Of a DNA stretch of 64,000 nucleotides, positions 38,450 to 48,257 are shown in pieces. Every line of letters begins with the position of its first letter. Position 1 is the stretch's first letter. This DNA is from Caulobacter sp. Its GTDB lineage: Bacteria > Pseudomonadota > Alphaproteobacteria > Caulobacterales > Caulobacteraceae. Both the position numbers and the translations under genes were made by a program. The notes under the pieces are model-generated. The model did not search any database and was not told where the DNA came from. It worked only from the letters and a program-made list of their open reading frames with translations. The DNA is taken from assembly GCA_021741355.1 (NCBI GenBank), contig JAIOXZ010000020.1:1-64000 (forward strand), read 5' to 3'.

Positions 38450-39376
38450 ATGAGCGTGATCCGTATCGAGGATATCGCCCACGTCCGTTTCACCGCGCCG
38501 GATCTCGGTGAGATGCAGACCTGGCAGGAACAATTCGGCCTGCAGGTCGCCGACCGCAGCGACAAGCGCCTGTTCATGCGCGGCCGGGGCGGCGCGCCGT
38601 TCCTGCACGCGACAGAGCTCGGTGAGCCGGGATTCGCGGGCATCGGCTTCCGCGCCGCCGGCCTGGCCGATCTGGAGACCCTGGCGGCGGCCGAGGGCGT
38701 GGCGGTCGAGCCGCTCGACGCGCCCGGCGGCGGCTTCGTCGTGCGGCTGTCCGATCCCGATGGACACGCGGTCGAGGTGGTCGCCGGACAAACCTTCACC
38801 GATCCCGAAGCCTTTTCACCACGCCAACCCTGGAACGGCGCCGACGGCCGTGCGCGGCTGCGTACCGTCAAGCGGATGGAGCGCGGACCGGCCAACGTCA
38901 TCCGGCTCGGCCACGCCGTCCTGAACGTCTCGAACTTCCGCGCCTCGGAGGCCTGGTACAAGGCGCGATTCGGCTTCATCACCTCCGACGAGATCGCGCT
39001 CTCGCCCGAGTTTTCCCTCGGCGCCTTCCTGCGCTGCGACCGCGGCGACACGCCCACCGACCACCACACCCTGTTCCTGTTCCAGAACCCCAAGGGGCCC
39101 GGCTTCAACCATGCCGCCTTCGAAGTGCGCGACCTGGACGATCTGATGGCCGGCCACGATCACCTGAAGTCGGCCAGCCGGACCCCGGCCTGGGGCGTCG
39201 GCCGCCATGTGCTGGGAAGCCAGGTGTTCGACTACTGGGCCGATCCCTGGGGTCATGTGCTGGAACACTGGACCGACGGAGACCTGCTGACCGCCGCCGA
39301 CGGCTCCAACGTCGTCCCCATCACCGAACTGGTCGGCGTGCAGTGGGGCCCGCCGCCCGGACCGGCCTTCGGTTAG
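38450..39376 (+). CDS. VOC-family extradiol-type ring-cleavage dioxygenase
   Basis: The 308-residue protein has two vicinal-oxygen-chelate modules. The second carries candidate iron ligands His in VIRLGHAVLNVSNF, His in GFNHAAFEV and Glu in HVLEHWTDGD, the H-H-E order of type I extradiol dioxygenases. The first module, IEDIAHVRFTAPDLGEMQTW, lacks such ligands, as in the family. It would cleave a catechol next to its hydroxyls. It sits between a TetR gene and FAH-type hydrolase and flavin hydroxylase genes. Confidence 0.87.
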   Translation: MSVIRIEDIAHVRFTAPDLGEMQTWQEQFGLQVADRSDKRLFMRGRGGAPFLHATELGEPGFAGIGFRAAGLADLETLAAAEGVAVEPLDAPGGGFVVRLSDPDGHAVEVVAGQTFTDPEAFSPRQPWNGADGRARLRTVKRMERGPANVIRLGHAVLNVSNFRASEAWYKARFGFITSDEIALSPEFSLGAFLRCDRGDTPTDHHTLFLFQNPKGPGFNHAAFEVRDLDDLMAGHDHLKSASRTPAWGVGRHVLGSQVFDYWADPWGHVLEHWTDGDLLTAADGSNVVPITELVGVQWGPPPGPAFG

Positions 39377-39387
39377 GAGCCGCAGCC

Positions 39388-40236
39388 ATGAAACTCGCCA
39401 CCTTCACCGCCGGCGCCGCGCCGGAGCTCGGCGCCATCGTCGGGGACCGCATCGTTCCCCTGAACCGCGCCGCGCCGGGCTTCCCGACCGACATGATCGG
39501 CCTGATCAAGGCCTGGTCGTCTGTCGAGGCCGATGTCCGCCGCATCGCAGACGCCGGAACCGGCGCCTTGGCGCTAGATAGCGTCCACCTGCTGGCCCCG
39601 ATCCCCCGGCCCGGCAAGATCTGGGCGATCGGCCTCAACTACGCCGACCACATCGCCGAGAGCGGCGTCGAGACCCCGCCCAACCAGGTCTGGTTCACCA
39701 AGGCCGGTACGGCAGTGACGGGGCCGTTCGATCCGGTTCAGGTCCCCACGGCCTTCTGCGACTACGAAGTCGAGATGGTCGCGGTGATCGGCGCCGGCGG
39801 CCGCAACCTCAGCAAGGCTGACGCCCCCGGCGCCGTGTTCGGCTGGTGTGTCGGCAACGACGTCACCGAACGGATGTGGCAGCACCGCACGCCGCAGTGG
39901 TCGCTGGGCAAGTCGTTCGACACCCACGCCCCGTTCGGTCCCTGGATCACCACCGCCGACGAGATCGCCGATCCGCACGCGCTGGACCTGCGATGCCTGA
40001 TCAACGGCGAGACGCGGCAGAACTCGAATACGAAGCACCTGGTATTCGACGTCTGGGCGCAGATCGAGCACCTCTCTACGGCCATGACCCTGGAGCCCGG
40101 CGACGTGATCTTCACCGGCACCCCGGGCGGGGTCGGGGCGGCCATGGACCCGCGCCAGTTCCTCAAGGCCGGCGACGTGATGCGCTGCGAGGTCGAGGGG
40201 CTGGGCGCCATCGAAGCGGTCTGCGAGGCGGTCTGA
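39388..40236 (+). CDS. Fumarylacetoacetate hydrolase (FAH) family protein
   Basis: I start at the ATG at 39388 (MKLATFTAGAAPELGAIVGD, 282 aa), since GGAG lies upstream. The FAH core is present: IWAIGLNYADHIAESG, the metal-ligand Glu in PTAFCDYEVEMVAVIG, GWCVGNDVTERMWQ, GKSFDTHAPFGPWI and FTGTPGGVGAAMDPR. The family hydrolyses or decarboxylates ring-cleavage products. Its position after the dioxygenase and before the hydroxylase suggests it processes the ring-opened product. Confidence 0.9.
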   Translation: MKLATFTAGAAPELGAIVGDRIVPLNRAAPGFPTDMIGLIKAWSSVEADVRRIADAGTGALALDSVHLLAPIPRPGKIWAIGLNYADHIAESGVETPPNQVWFTKAGTAVTGPFDPVQVPTAFCDYEVEMVAVIGAGGRNLSKADAPGAVFGWCVGNDVTERMWQHRTPQWSLGKSFDTHAPFGPWITTADEIADPHALDLRCLINGETRQNSNTKHLVFDVWAQIEHLSTAMTLEPGDVIFTGTPGGVGAAMDPRQFLKAGDVMRCEVEGLGAIEAVCEAV

Positions 40237-41657
40237 TGAGCCACGATTGCGACGTGCTGGTCGTCGGGCTCGGGCCCGTCGGCGCGGGCCTCTGCGCCCT
40301 GCTGGCGCGCGAAGGCGTCAGCGCCATAGCGGTCGAGAAGGAGGCGGACGTCTATCCCCTGCCCCGCGCCGCCCATTTCGACCACGAGATCATGCGGCTG
40401 TTCCAGAAGCTGGGCATCGCGCAGGAAATGCAGGCCGCCTCGCAGGTCGCGCCGGCCTATGAGTTCAGGAACGCCGCCGGCGAGATCCTGATGAGCTATG
40501 ACCTGATCGCCCAGGGCAGCCCGTCCGGCTGGGCGCCGAGCTATATGTTCCACCAGCCAAGCCTGGAGGTCGCGCTGCGGCGGCTGGCGGACGAGTCGCC
40601 GCTGGTCGACCTGCGCCTGCGCCGGACCCTGTCGTCGTTCACACAGGTCGCTGACGGCGTGACTGCCCGGATCGATGGACCGGACGGCCCCGAGACGATC
40701 CGCGCCCGCTGGATGGTCGCCTGCGACGGCGCCAAGAGCCCGGTGCGCGAGGCGCTGGGCATCGGCCTGGACGACTACGGCTTCGACGAGCCCTGGCTGG
40801 TGCTCGACGCCCTGGTCAGCGACCCCTCGCGCCTGCCTCGCGCCAACCTGCAGATCTGCGACCCCGCCCGGCCGACCACCTGTCTGGTGATGAGCCAGGG
40901 CCGGCACCGCTGGGAGTTCATGCTGCTGCCGGGCGAGACGCCCGAGGACCTGCTGGACGATGCGAAGATCCGCGAGCTGCTGAGACCCTGGAACTGCGAC
41001 GGTGTCGTCGAGATCGAGCGCAAGGCGGTCTACCGCTTCCATGGCCGGGTCGCGCAGCGCTGGCGCGAAGGCCGCGTCCTGCTCGCCGGCGACGCCGCCC
41101 ACCAGACCCCGCCGTTCGCAGGACAGGGCATGTGTTCGGGCCTGCGCGACGCCGACAACCTGGCCTGGAAGCTGGCGGCGGTGATCAAGCGCGGCGCCAA
41201 CCCGGCCCTGCTCGACAGTTACCAGACCGAGCGCGAGCCGCAGGTGCGCAGCGTGATCCAGCTGGCCATCGCCATGGGCAAGGTGGTCTGCATCAGCGAT
41301 CCGGCGGCGGCTGCCATGCGTGACGCCGGCATGCTGGCCCAGCGCGCGGCGGGTGGCTCAGCGCCCCCGCCCGCGCCGCTCCGGCTGGGTCCGGGCATCT
41401 CGCTGGACGGCGGCGGCGAGTATTTCCCGCAGCCGTGGTCGGGGGATGTGCGGATGGACGACATGCTCGGCGAGGGACCGTGGTTGATCACGCGGGAGGG
41501 GCTGGGCGACGGAGCACTGGCGCCGTTCGCCGCCGATCTGAAGCGTTGGCTGGACAGCCGGCAGGCCGACGCGGTCTTCATTCGCCCCGATCGCTACGTC
41601 TTCGGCGTCGGCGCTCCGGAGGCTCTTGAAGACGCCTGGGCGGAGCGGGTTTCCTAG
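40236..41657 (+). CDS. FAD-dependent aromatic hydroxylase, MhpA-like
   Basis: The 473-residue protein has the three flavin-hydroxylase motifs: GxGxxG in VLVVGLGPVGAGLCALLARE, DG in WMVACDGAKSPVREALG, and GD in VLLAGDAAHQTPPFAGQGMC. This class includes MhpA (3-(3-hydroxyphenyl)propionate hydroxylase), which ortho-hydroxylates a phenol to a catechol using NAD(P)H and O2. Its ATG overlaps the FAH stop. It would supply the catechol for the dioxygenase encoded two genes upstream. The true substrate is unknown. Confidence 0.88.
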   Translation: MSHDCDVLVVGLGPVGAGLCALLAREGVSAIAVEKEADVYPLPRAAHFDHEIMRLFQKLGIAQEMQAASQVAPAYEFRNAAGEILMSYDLIAQGSPSGWAPSYMFHQPSLEVALRRLADESPLVDLRLRRTLSSFTQVADGVTARIDGPDGPETIRARWMVACDGAKSPVREALGIGLDDYGFDEPWLVLDALVSDPSRLPRANLQICDPARPTTCLVMSQGRHRWEFMLLPGETPEDLLDDAKIRELLRPWNCDGVVEIERKAVYRFHGRVAQRWREGRVLLAGDAAHQTPPFAGQGMCSGLRDADNLAWKLAAVIKRGANPALLDSYQTEREPQVRSVIQLAIAMGKVVCISDPAAAAMRDAGMLAQRAAGGSAPPPAPLRLGPGISLDGGGEYFPQPWSGDVRMDDMLGEGPWLITREGLGDGALAPFAADLKRWLDSRQADAVFIRPDRYVFGVGAPEALEDAWAERVS

Positions 41658-41663
41658 GCTCGA

Positions 41664-41777
41664 TGCTCCCCACGCTTGTGGGGAGCTGTCAGGCGGAGCC
41701 TGACTGAGGGGGGGTGCCGTGCACCGACTCCCCTCCACCGCCTCCGGCGGTGCCCCTCCCCAGCTAAGCTGGGGAGG
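41664..41777. repeat. Palindromic repeat, family B
   Basis: Another copy of the GCTCCCCAC...GTGGGGAGC / GTCAGGCGGAGCCTGAC / CTCCACCGCCTCCGGCGGT / CTCCCCAGC...GCTGGGGA stem-loop chain, close to the copy at 36007. It fills the gap between the convergent hydroxylase and rutE genes and may end both transcripts. Confidence 0.85.
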
Positions 41778-41785
41778 ATCGGCAA

Positions 41786-42379
41786 CTAGAGGATCCCGCA
41801 CGCCTCCTCGAAGCTCAGCCTCGGGTTCCTCGGAAACAGCCCCTCCTCGTTCCCGTACCCAATGTTGCAGACAAAGTTCGCCTCCCAGGTCGTGCCGGCG
41901 AAGAACTCGGCATTGATGCCGTCCAGCTTCACGCCGGACATCGGCCCGCAGTCCAGCCCCAGCGACCGGGCCGCCATCATCAGGTAGGCGGCCTGCAGGC
42001 AGCCGTTGCGGAACGCCGTCTCGCGGGTCAGCGCTTCGTTTGACGTGAACCAGTCCTTCGCCCCCGGATTGTGCGGGAACAGCTCCGGCAGGCGGTCGGC
42101 GAAGGCCATGTCGTAGGCCATGATCACATTGACTGGCGCTGCCAGCGTCTTGGGCCGGTTGCCGGACGACATATGCGGGGCCAGCCGCGCCTTGGCTTCG
42201 TCGCTGGTGATGAACAGGAACCGGCCCGGCAGGCAGTTGCCCGAGGTCGGGCCCATCTTCGCCAGGTCGTACATCTCCCGGATCAGGGCTTCGGAAACCG
42301 TCTCCGCCGTCCAGCCGTTGCGCGTGCGGGCGGTGCGGAAAACCTGGTCGAGACAGGCGTCAGGCAGGCGGGCGGGCAT
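41786..42379 (-). CDS. rutE: Malonic semialdehyde reductase RutE (nitroreductase family)
   Basis: I choose the ATG at 42379 ([20 protein letters not shown], 197 aa), which matches the usual RutE length; the tracked start adds 24 residues. Family features are [20 protein letters not shown] with FMN contacts, [20 protein letters not shown] and [20 protein letters not shown]. RutE reduces toxic malonic semialdehyde to 3-hydroxypropionate in uracil breakdown. It is divergent from rutBCDA across 77 bp, whereas in E. coli it is inside the rut operon. Confidence 0.92.
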   Translation of the reverse strand: MPARLPDACLDQVFRTARTRNGWTAETVSEALIREMYDLAKMGPTSGNCLPGRFLFITSDEAKARLAPHMSSGNRPKTLAAPVNVIMAYDMAFADRLPELFPHNPGAKDWFTSNEALTRETAFRNGCLQAAYLMMAARSLGLDCGPMSGVKLDGINAEFFAGTTWEANFVCNIGYGNEEGLFPRNPRLSFEEACGIL

Positions 42380-42396
42380 GGAAGCGGAAACTCCGG

Positions 42397-42430
42397 TTGG
42401 CGCCGCCGCAGCGTATGCCATGTTGGCGCC
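42397..42430. promoter_or_regulatory. Direct repeat TTGGCGCC in the rutE/rutB divergent region
   Basis: TTGGCGCC occurs at 42397-42404 and 42423-42430, 26 bp apart, in the 77-bp region between rutE and rutB. It could be a regulator site. It does not look like the E. coli RutR operator (TTGACCA-type). The evidence is weak. Confidence 0.3.
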
Positions 42431-42456
42431 CCGACAACACGGAAGTCCCAAGGCGC

Positions 42457-43161
<705 letters not shown>

Positions 43162-43172
43162 GGAGCTCCCAC

Positions 43173-43562
43173 ATGCCCAAGACCGTCATCACCCCGCCGG
43201 GGACCCAGAAACCCATCGCCCCCTTCTCGCCCGGCACGCTCGCCGACGGCGTGGTCTACGTCTCCGGCACCCTGGCCTTCGACAAGGACAACAACGTCGC
43301 CTGCGTCGGGGACGCCGAGGGCCAGACGCGGATCGTGCTGGAGACGATCAAGTCGGTCATCGAGACCGCCGGCGGGACCATGGACGACGTGACCATGAAC
43401 CACATCTTCCTCAAGGACTGGGCGGACTACGCCGCCCTGAACAAGGTCTATGCGGAGTATTTCCCGGGCGACAAGCCGGCCCGGTTCTGCATCGTCTGCG
43501 GCCTGGTGCGACCCGACTTCCTGGTCGAGATCGCCTCGATCGCCCACATCGGCAAACGCTGA
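43173..43562 (+). CDS. rutC: RutC, Rid-family aminoacrylate deaminase
   Basis: The 129-residue protein has the RidA/YjgF fold with RutC-specific features: [40 protein letters not shown] and [20 protein letters not shown]. It speeds deamination of 3-aminoacrylate to malonic semialdehyde. It is 11 bp from rutB, with AGGAG before the ATG. Confidence 0.95.
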   Translation: MPKTVITPPGTQKPIAPFSPGTLADGVVYVSGTLAFDKDNNVACVGDAEGQTRIVLETIKSVIETAGGTMDDVTMNHIFLKDWADYAALNKVYAEYFPGDKPARFCIVCGLVRPDFLVEIASIAHIGKR

Positions 43563-43566
43563 GTCC

Positions 43567-44376
43567 TTGCCCCGATCCGGGACCGCCGACGGCCTGTTCT
43601 ACGAGCTCCATGACGCGGGGCCGGAGGACGCGCGCGAGGTCGTCGTCCTGTCAGCAGGGCTCGGTGGTTCGGGGGCGTTCTTCGCACCGCAGATGGCGGC
43701 GCTGACGGCCCGTTTCCGCGTCGTGCTCTACGACCAGCGCGGCACGGGTCGCAGCGACCGCACCCTGCCCTCGCCCTATGCCGTCGCAGACATGGCCGGC
43801 GACCTCGCCACGGTTATCGAGGCGGTCGGCGCGCCGGCCCATGTCGTCGGGCACGCCGCCGGCGGGCTGGCGGCGCTGCAGCTGGCGCTCGATCGGCCGG
43901 CGCTCGTGCGGAAGCTCTGCATCGTCAACGGCTGGAGCCGGCCGGATCCGCACATCGCCCGCTGCTTCCGCACCCGGATCAGCCTGCTGAACGACAGCGG
44001 GCCGGAGGCCTACATCCACGCCCAGCCGCTGTTCCTCTATCCGGCCAACTGGATCAGCGAGCATGCGGACCGGCTGGCGGCGGAGGAGGCGCACCACATC
44101 GCCGGCTTCCAGGGACGGGAGAACATGCTGGCGCGGATCAACGCGCTGCTGGCCTTCGACATCGACGACCGGCTCGGCGAGATCACCCATCCGGTGCTGG
44201 TCAGCGCCTCGGCCGACGACATGCTCGTGCCGTCGCTCTGCTCGGAACGGCTGGCCGCGCGCCTGCCCGACGCGACCCTCGACATCGTCCCCTGGGGCGG
44301 CCACGGCTTCACCGCGACCGCACCCGACGCTTTCAACGCCACCCTCGTCGCCTTCCTGGGCGGCGGGGCTCACTGA
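43567..44376 (+). CDS. rutD: RutD, alpha/beta-hydrolase-fold aminoacrylate hydrolase
   Basis: The tracked ORF starts inside rutC; the likely start is the TTG at 43567 ([16 protein letters not shown], 269 aa), 4 bp after the rutC stop. The fold is that of alpha/beta hydrolases with [16 protein letters not shown]. The nucleophile elbow reads [12 protein letters not shown], with Ala in place of Ser, as in E. coli Rut[19 protein letters not shown] and [15 protein letters not shown] also match RutD. It is thought to help decompose aminoacrylate. Confidence 0.9.
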   Translation: MPRSGTADGLFYELHDAGPEDAREVVVLSAGLGGSGAFFAPQMAALTARFRVVLYDQRGTGRSDRTLPSPYAVADMAGDLATVIEAVGAPAHVVGHAAGGLAALQLALDRPALVRKLCIVNGWSRPDPHIARCFRTRISLLNDSGPEAYIHAQPLFLYPANWISEHADRLAAEEAHHIAGFQGRENMLARINALLAFDIDDRLGEITHPVLVSASADDMLVPSLCSERLAARLPDATLDIVPWGGHGFTATAPDAFNATLVAFLGGGAH

Positions 44377-44390
44377 CCGAAGGAATTTCC

Positions 44391-45461
44391 ATGGAAATCG
44401 GCGTCTTCATCCCGATCGGCAACAACGGCTGGCTCATCTCCGAGACCTCGCCGCAGTACATGCCGTCCTTCGAACTGAACAAGACCATCACCCAGACGGC
44501 GGACCGCTATGGCTTCGACTTCGCCCTGTCGATGATCAAGCTGCGCGGGTTCGGCGGGAAGACGCAGTTCTGGGAGCACAACCTCGAGAGCTTCACCCTG
44601 ATGGCGGGCCTGGCCGCCGTCACCGACCGGATCAAGATCTTTGCGACAGCGGCCACACTCACGCTGCCGCCGGCCATCGTCGCGCGCATGGCCGCGACAA
44701 TCGACTCCATCGCGCCGGGGCGGTTCGGCATCAACCTGGTCACCGGCTGGGCCGAGGCCGAGTACAGCCAGATGGGCCTGTGGCCGGGCGACAGCCACTA
44801 CACCAAACGCTACGACTACCTGGCCGAATACGCCCAGATCCTGCGCGACCTGTTCGACACCGGGGTGTCGAACTTCAAGGGCGACTACTTCCAGATGACC
44901 GACTGCCGGGTCAGCCCCAAAGCGACCGACACCAAGATCATCTGCGCCGGCTCCTCGACCGAGGGCCTGGCCTTCACCGCGCAATACGCCGACTACAGCT
45001 TCGCCCTGGGGAAGGGCACAAACACCCCGACCGCCTTCGCCGACGTCAATGAGCGCCTGCGGGCGGCGAGGGACAAGACCGGCCGCGACGTGTCGGCCTA
45101 CATCCTGTTCATGGTCATCGCCGACGAGACCGACGAGGCCGCCATGGCCAAGTGGGAGCTCTACCGCGACGGCGTCGACAAGGAGGCCGTGGCCTGGCTG
45201 GTCGGCCAGGCGGCCGGCAACACCTCGGAAGACACCAACACCAAACAGCTGGCGGCCGAAAAGGCGGCGGTGAACCTCAACATGGGGACGCTGGTAGGGT
45301 CGTATGCGTCCATCGCGCGGATGCTCGACGAGGTGGCGACGGTGCCGGACACGGCCGGCGTACTGCTGACCTTCGACGACTTCGTGCAGGGGGTGGAGGA
45401 TTTCGGGACCAGGATCCAGCCGCTGATGGCGTGCCGGGCGGGGGTGGTGGTTACGGGCTGA
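44391..45461 (+). CDS. rutA: Pyrimidine oxygenase RutA
   Basis: The 356-residue protein is a luciferase-family flavin monooxygenase: [60 protein letters not shown] and [19 protein letters not shown]. RutA opens the uracil ring between N3 and C4 to give ureidoacrylate peracid, using O2 and FMNH2. The order B-C-D-A differs from the E. coli rutABCDEFG. No rutF flavin reductase, rutG or rutR lies in the window, so FMNH2 must come from elsewhere. Confidence 0.96.
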   Translation: MEIGVFIPIGNNGWLISETSPQYMPSFELNKTITQTADRYGFDFALSMIKLRGFGGKTQFWEHNLESFTLMAGLAAVTDRIKIFATAATLTLPPAIVARMAATIDSIAPGRFGINLVTGWAEAEYSQMGLWPGDSHYTKRYDYLAEYAQILRDLFDTGVSNFKGDYFQMTDCRVSPKATDTKIICAGSSTEGLAFTAQYADYSFALGKGTNTPTAFADVNERLRAARDKTGRDVSAYILFMVIADETDEAAMAKWELYRDGVDKEAVAWLVGQAAGNTSEDTNTKQLAAEKAAVNLNMGTLVGSYASIARMLDEVATVPDTAGVLLTFDDFVQGVEDFGTRIQPLMACRAGVVVTG

Positions 45462-45471
45462 TCCCCAACAT

Positions 45472-45608
45472 CCGCTCATCCCGGCGAAGGCCGGGACCCA
45501 GGCTTTTTCAGAGCTTCGGCTCGCGATTCAGGCAAGGCCGTGCCTAACCGGACAGGTGAGCAGCTGTTTCAAAAACACCTGGGTCCCGGCCTTCGCCGGG
45601 ATGAGCGG
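45472..45608. repeat. Palindromic repeat, family A (perfect 31-bp arms)
   Basis: The left arm begins CCGCTCATCCCGGCGAAGGC and the right arm ends GCCTTCGCCGGGATGAGCGG. The 31-bp arms are perfect complements around a 75-bp middle. It follows rutA by 10 bp and probably ends the rut transcript. Confidence 0.9.
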
Positions 45609-45662
45609 AGTATTTTTGGACCCAAAGGCGCACCGTCCCTGATGTCTTGACGGCCAGCTTTG

Positions 45663-45751
45663 CTCTGCCAGGGGACTTGCTCAAGGACGGCCCCAGCGGG
45701 GCCGCCGCGCCGCGGCCGCGAAGCGGTCCTTGACCAAGCCCCCTGGCAGAG
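45663..45751. repeat. Long inverted repeat, family E
   Basis: CTCTGCCAGGGGACTTGCTC (start of 45663-45688) and GAGCAAG-like complement at 45726-45751 pair over 26 bp with 24 matches. The 37-bp middle is nearly pure G/C (GGCCCCAGCGGGGCC). The 351-bp stretch 45462-45812 has no gene; it holds this element and the family A copy. Confidence 0.85.
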
Positions 45752-45812
45752 CTCCAATTCCATCAAGGCCTTCAGGGCAAGGCATCACCAGCCCCAAATG
45801 TGAGGTCGAGGC

Positions 45813-46277
45813 CTAGGACAAGCCTGCCAGCGCTCGCGCTTTCGCAAACAGGAACTTGCCGTCCTCCAAGAGTTCATCGTCGAAGGCGAATGCGACACTC
45901 ATCCAGTCGTCGCCCGTATCGAGCATGGCAGTAGCGGCAATTGGATCAGCCACGAATAGGCGTTCAAATTGCCGAAACGCACCCAGGGCCAAATCTCCGG
46001 GATAGTGGGTGACTTCAGCCGTCGGAGCTTTCCGAACGAGCGAACAGATCGGACGGGCCAACCATGCCAGACCCATGTCCTGTCCCAGCAGCAGACGAGC
46101 CTGGTCGCAGCTCAACGCCTCGAGAGGCGTTGCCCACGCCGCCCGAACCTTCCTGATCATCGGGGTGTCATCCGGCGCCGGGTGAAGGACCTCTCCCGAC
46201 AGCTTGGCAAGCGAGCGTCCCGTCAAGTCTCCGGCGCCGCCGACCCAACTGAAGAGCGCCGTCGAACCGATCTCCAT
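45813..46277 (-). CDS. CdiI_2-type contact-dependent growth inhibition immunity protein, orphan
   Basis: I prefer the ATG at 46277, 8 bp after CGGAG, over the tracked GTG at 46307; this gives 154 aa. The core KVRAAWATPLEALSCDQARL, LLGQDMGLAWLARPICSLVR and HYPGDLALGAF matches the CdiI_2 pattern (leucine-rich PL..L...D.R.LIGQ..GL..L...L and YPGDLL). Such proteins neutralise a matching CDI or polymorphic toxin. No toxin gene is next to it. The gene has lower GC than its neighbours and lies beside repeats, suggesting transfer. Assignment is by eye only. Confidence 0.65.
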   Translation of the reverse strand: MEIGSTALFSWVGGAGDLTGRSLAKLSGEVLHPAPDDTPMIRKVRAAWATPLEALSCDQARLLLGQDMGLAWLARPICSLVRKAPTAEVTHYPGDLALGAFRQFERLFVADPIAATAMLDTGDDWMSVAFAFDDELLEDGKFLFAKARALAGLS

Positions 46278-46303
46278 AGTAGGCTCCGACGCCACATCGG
46301 CTG

Positions 46304-47227
46304 TCACTTCTTCAGCCCGATTTCCCGCAGCCGCTCGTCGAGGAATTCCCCCGCCGTCACCGGCTCGAACTTCACGCCCTCCCCGACGCAGTTCTCCAGC
46401 ACGGCCAGAGACGTCTCCAGCGTCGGGTGCATGAAGAACGGCATCGAATAGCGGCTGACGTTCGGGCCTGTCGGGTTGACCACGCGGTGCGTCGTCGCCG
46501 GGATCACGCCGTTGGTCATCCGGGCCAGCATGTCGCCGCTGTCGACGATCAGGTTGGTCGGCTCGGTGACCACCGGCAGCCAGGTCCCGTCGCGGTCCAG
46601 CAGTTCCAGGCCCGCGCCCTTGGCCGCGACCATGATGGTCAGAAAGTTGATGTCCTCATGCGCCGCCGAGCGGACCGCGTTCGGGTCAGCGTCCGGAGCG
46701 AGCGGCGGATAGTGCAGCACCCGCAGCAGCGAGGTGCCGTACCGCACCTTGTCGTCGAAGAAGTCGCCCGCCAGACCCAGCTTCGGCGCCAGCGCGCGCA
46801 GCAGGGTGATGCCGGTGTCGTTCAGGGCGCTGAACAGACTCTGGAACGCCGCCCTCACGCCGGCGGCCTCGGCGGGCCAGACGTTGGGCTCCAGGTCAGC
46901 GCCGGCCTCCGCCGAGGGGTCATGGCCGACCTGCCAGAACTCCTTCAGGTCCGGATGGCCGCTGTCCTTGGCGTGCTCGACGCCGAACGGCGTGTAGCCG
47001 CGCATGCCTCTCGCGTACTGTTTCTTGGTCGCCTCGGGCAGGGCGAACAGCCCCTCCGCCTCGGCGTAGGCGCGCTGCAGCAGCTCGAGCGGCACGCCGT
47101 GATCCTTGAGGACGAAAAAGCCGTAGTCCTGCAGGCCGCGCATCATCGCGTCGGAGAAGGCCTGGCGCTGGGCGGCGTCGCCCTGGGTGAAGGCCGTGAG
47201 GCTGAGCTCGGGAACGGATCGGGTCAT
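46304..47227 (-). CDS. 2-oxoglutarate/Fe(II) dioxygenase, isopenicillin-N-synthase-like
   Basis: The 307-residue protein starts MTRSVPELSLTAFTQGDAAQ. It has the N-terminal DIOX segment YGFFVLKDHGVPLELLQRAY. The 2OG-Fe(II) core reads SAAHEDINFLTIMVAAKG (His-x-Asp), then THRVVNPTGPNVSRYSMPFF with the distal His and the Arg-x-Ser that holds 2-oxoglutarate. It hydroxylates or desaturates an unknown small molecule. The 3' end overlaps the alternative GTG start of the immunity gene. Confidence 0.9.
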   Translation of the reverse strand: MTRSVPELSLTAFTQGDAAQRQAFSDAMMRGLQDYGFFVLKDHGVPLELLQRAYAEAEGLFALPEATKKQYARGMRGYTPFGVEHAKDSGHPDLKEFWQVGHDPSAEAGADLEPNVWPAEAAGVRAAFQSLFSALNDTGITLLRALAPKLGLAGDFFDDKVRYGTSLLRVLHYPPLAPDADPNAVRSAAHEDINFLTIMVAAKGAGLELLDRDGTWLPVVTEPTNLIVDSGDMLARMTNGVIPATTHRVVNPTGPNVSRYSMPFFMHPTLETSLAVLENCVGEGVKFEPVTAGEFLDERLREIGLKK

Positions 47228-47273
47228 TGGCCTAAGCTAGACCCAAGACGATGGCGGGCAAAGCGTGCGCGGT

Positions 47274-47389
47274 GCGTGCTTCGAGACGCGGACCTTAGGG
47301 TCCGCTCCTCAGCATGACGATTACCTGTGACGCCCCCCCTTCTTCGTCATCCTGAGGAGCGAGCCTCAAGCGAGCGTCTCGAAGGACGC
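47274..47389. repeat. Palindromic repeat, family D
   Basis: Outer arms GCGTGCTTCGAGACGC (47274-47289) and GCGTCTCGAAGGACGC (47374-47389) pair with one mismatch. Inner arms GCTCCTCAGCATGACGA and TCGTCATCCTGAGGAGC also pair with one mismatch. The element fills the gap between the 2OG oxygenase start and the ribokinase stop. Confidence 0.85.
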
Positions 47390-47402
47390 ATGTCCCCAGG
47401 AC

Positions 47403-48257
47403 TCACCCCCGCAACCGCGCCTCCACCGCCACCCGCGTCGGCAGCGACGGCTGGGCGCCGGCCTTCGTCGCCGTCAGCGCGCCGACAGCGCAGGCGAAGG
47501 CCAGCGCCCGTTCGGGCGTCTGGCCCTCCAGCATCGCGACGGTCAGGGCGGCGACGAAGGCATCCCCGGCGCCGGTCGTGTCGACGGCCACGATCTCCGG
47601 CGGCTCGGCCGTCGCGACTCGTGCGCCGTCGCGGAACAGGCCCGCGCCGCGCGAGCCCCAAGTGATCGCGACCAGGCCCTTCAACCCGTGGAGGCGCTTG
47701 CCGTAGACCTCCGCCTCGCCCTCGTTGACGATGATCAGGTCGGCCCGCTGAAGCACGCTGTCGGGCACGTCCAGCGCCGGGGCGAGGTTGACGCAGACGA
47801 ACCCGGCGGCGCGCGCCACCGCTGCGGCCACGGTCTCGGGCGGCAGCTCCATCTGGCAGATCAGCGCGCCCTCGATAGACGCGGGCAGGTGCTCGGGCCG
47901 GAAGGCGGCGTTGGCGCCGGAGGCCACGACGATCTGGTTCTCGGCCTCGGCGTCCACCGCGATGAGAGCCGCGCCGGTCGCAGCCTCGGGGTCGACGGCG
48001 ACGCCTGACAGGTCCACGCCCCCGGCCTTCAGCAGCGCCAGCGCCTCGTCGGCCATGGAATCCGCGCCGACGCGGGCGATCATCCGGACATCCGCGCCCA
48101 GCCGCCGCGCGGCCAGCGCCTGGTTGCCGCCCTTGCCGCCCGGGTGGCGCGCCAGGGTCGCGCCGGTCACCGTCTCGCCGGGCGCCGGCAGGGTTTTGGC
48201 GGTGGCGACGAAGTCGAGGTTCACCGACCCCACCACGGTGATCAGCGGCGCGGTCAT
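47403..48257 (-). CDS. rbsK: Ribokinase (PfkB family)
   Basis: The 284-residue protein has the PfkB signatures VVGSVNLDFVATAKTLPAPG, the GGKGGNQALAARRLGA substrate motif and the C-terminal VDTTGAGDAFVAAL with the catalytic Asp. It phosphorylates ribose to ribose 5-phosphate. It shares its start with the stop of the nucleoside hydrolase gene (1-bp overlap), so ribose freed from nucleosides is probably its substrate. Confidence 0.93.
   Translation of the reverse strand: MTAPLITVVGSVNLDFVATAKTLPAPGETVTGATLARHPGGKGGNQALAARRLGADVRMIARVGADSMADEALALLKAGGVDLSGVAVDPEAATGAALIAVDAEAENQIVVASGANAAFRPEHLPASIEGALICQMELPPETVAAAVARAAGFVCVNLAPALDVPDSVLQRADLIIVNEGEAEVYGKRLHGLKGLVAITWGSRGAGLFRDGARVATAEPPEIVAVDTTGAGDAFVAALTVAMLEGQTPERALAFACAVGALTATKAGAQPSLPTRVAVEARLRG

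Noticed and set aside
43567-44376. RutD as a mutated, inactive hydrolase because Ser is missing from GHAAGG
   Set aside because: E. coli RutD also has Ala at this place (GHALG), so it is a family feature and not a defect.
45472-45751. Possible CRISPR array or IS element from the repeated arms
   Set aside because: There are only single inverted pairs, no regularly spaced direct repeats and no transposase, so these are palindromic elements.
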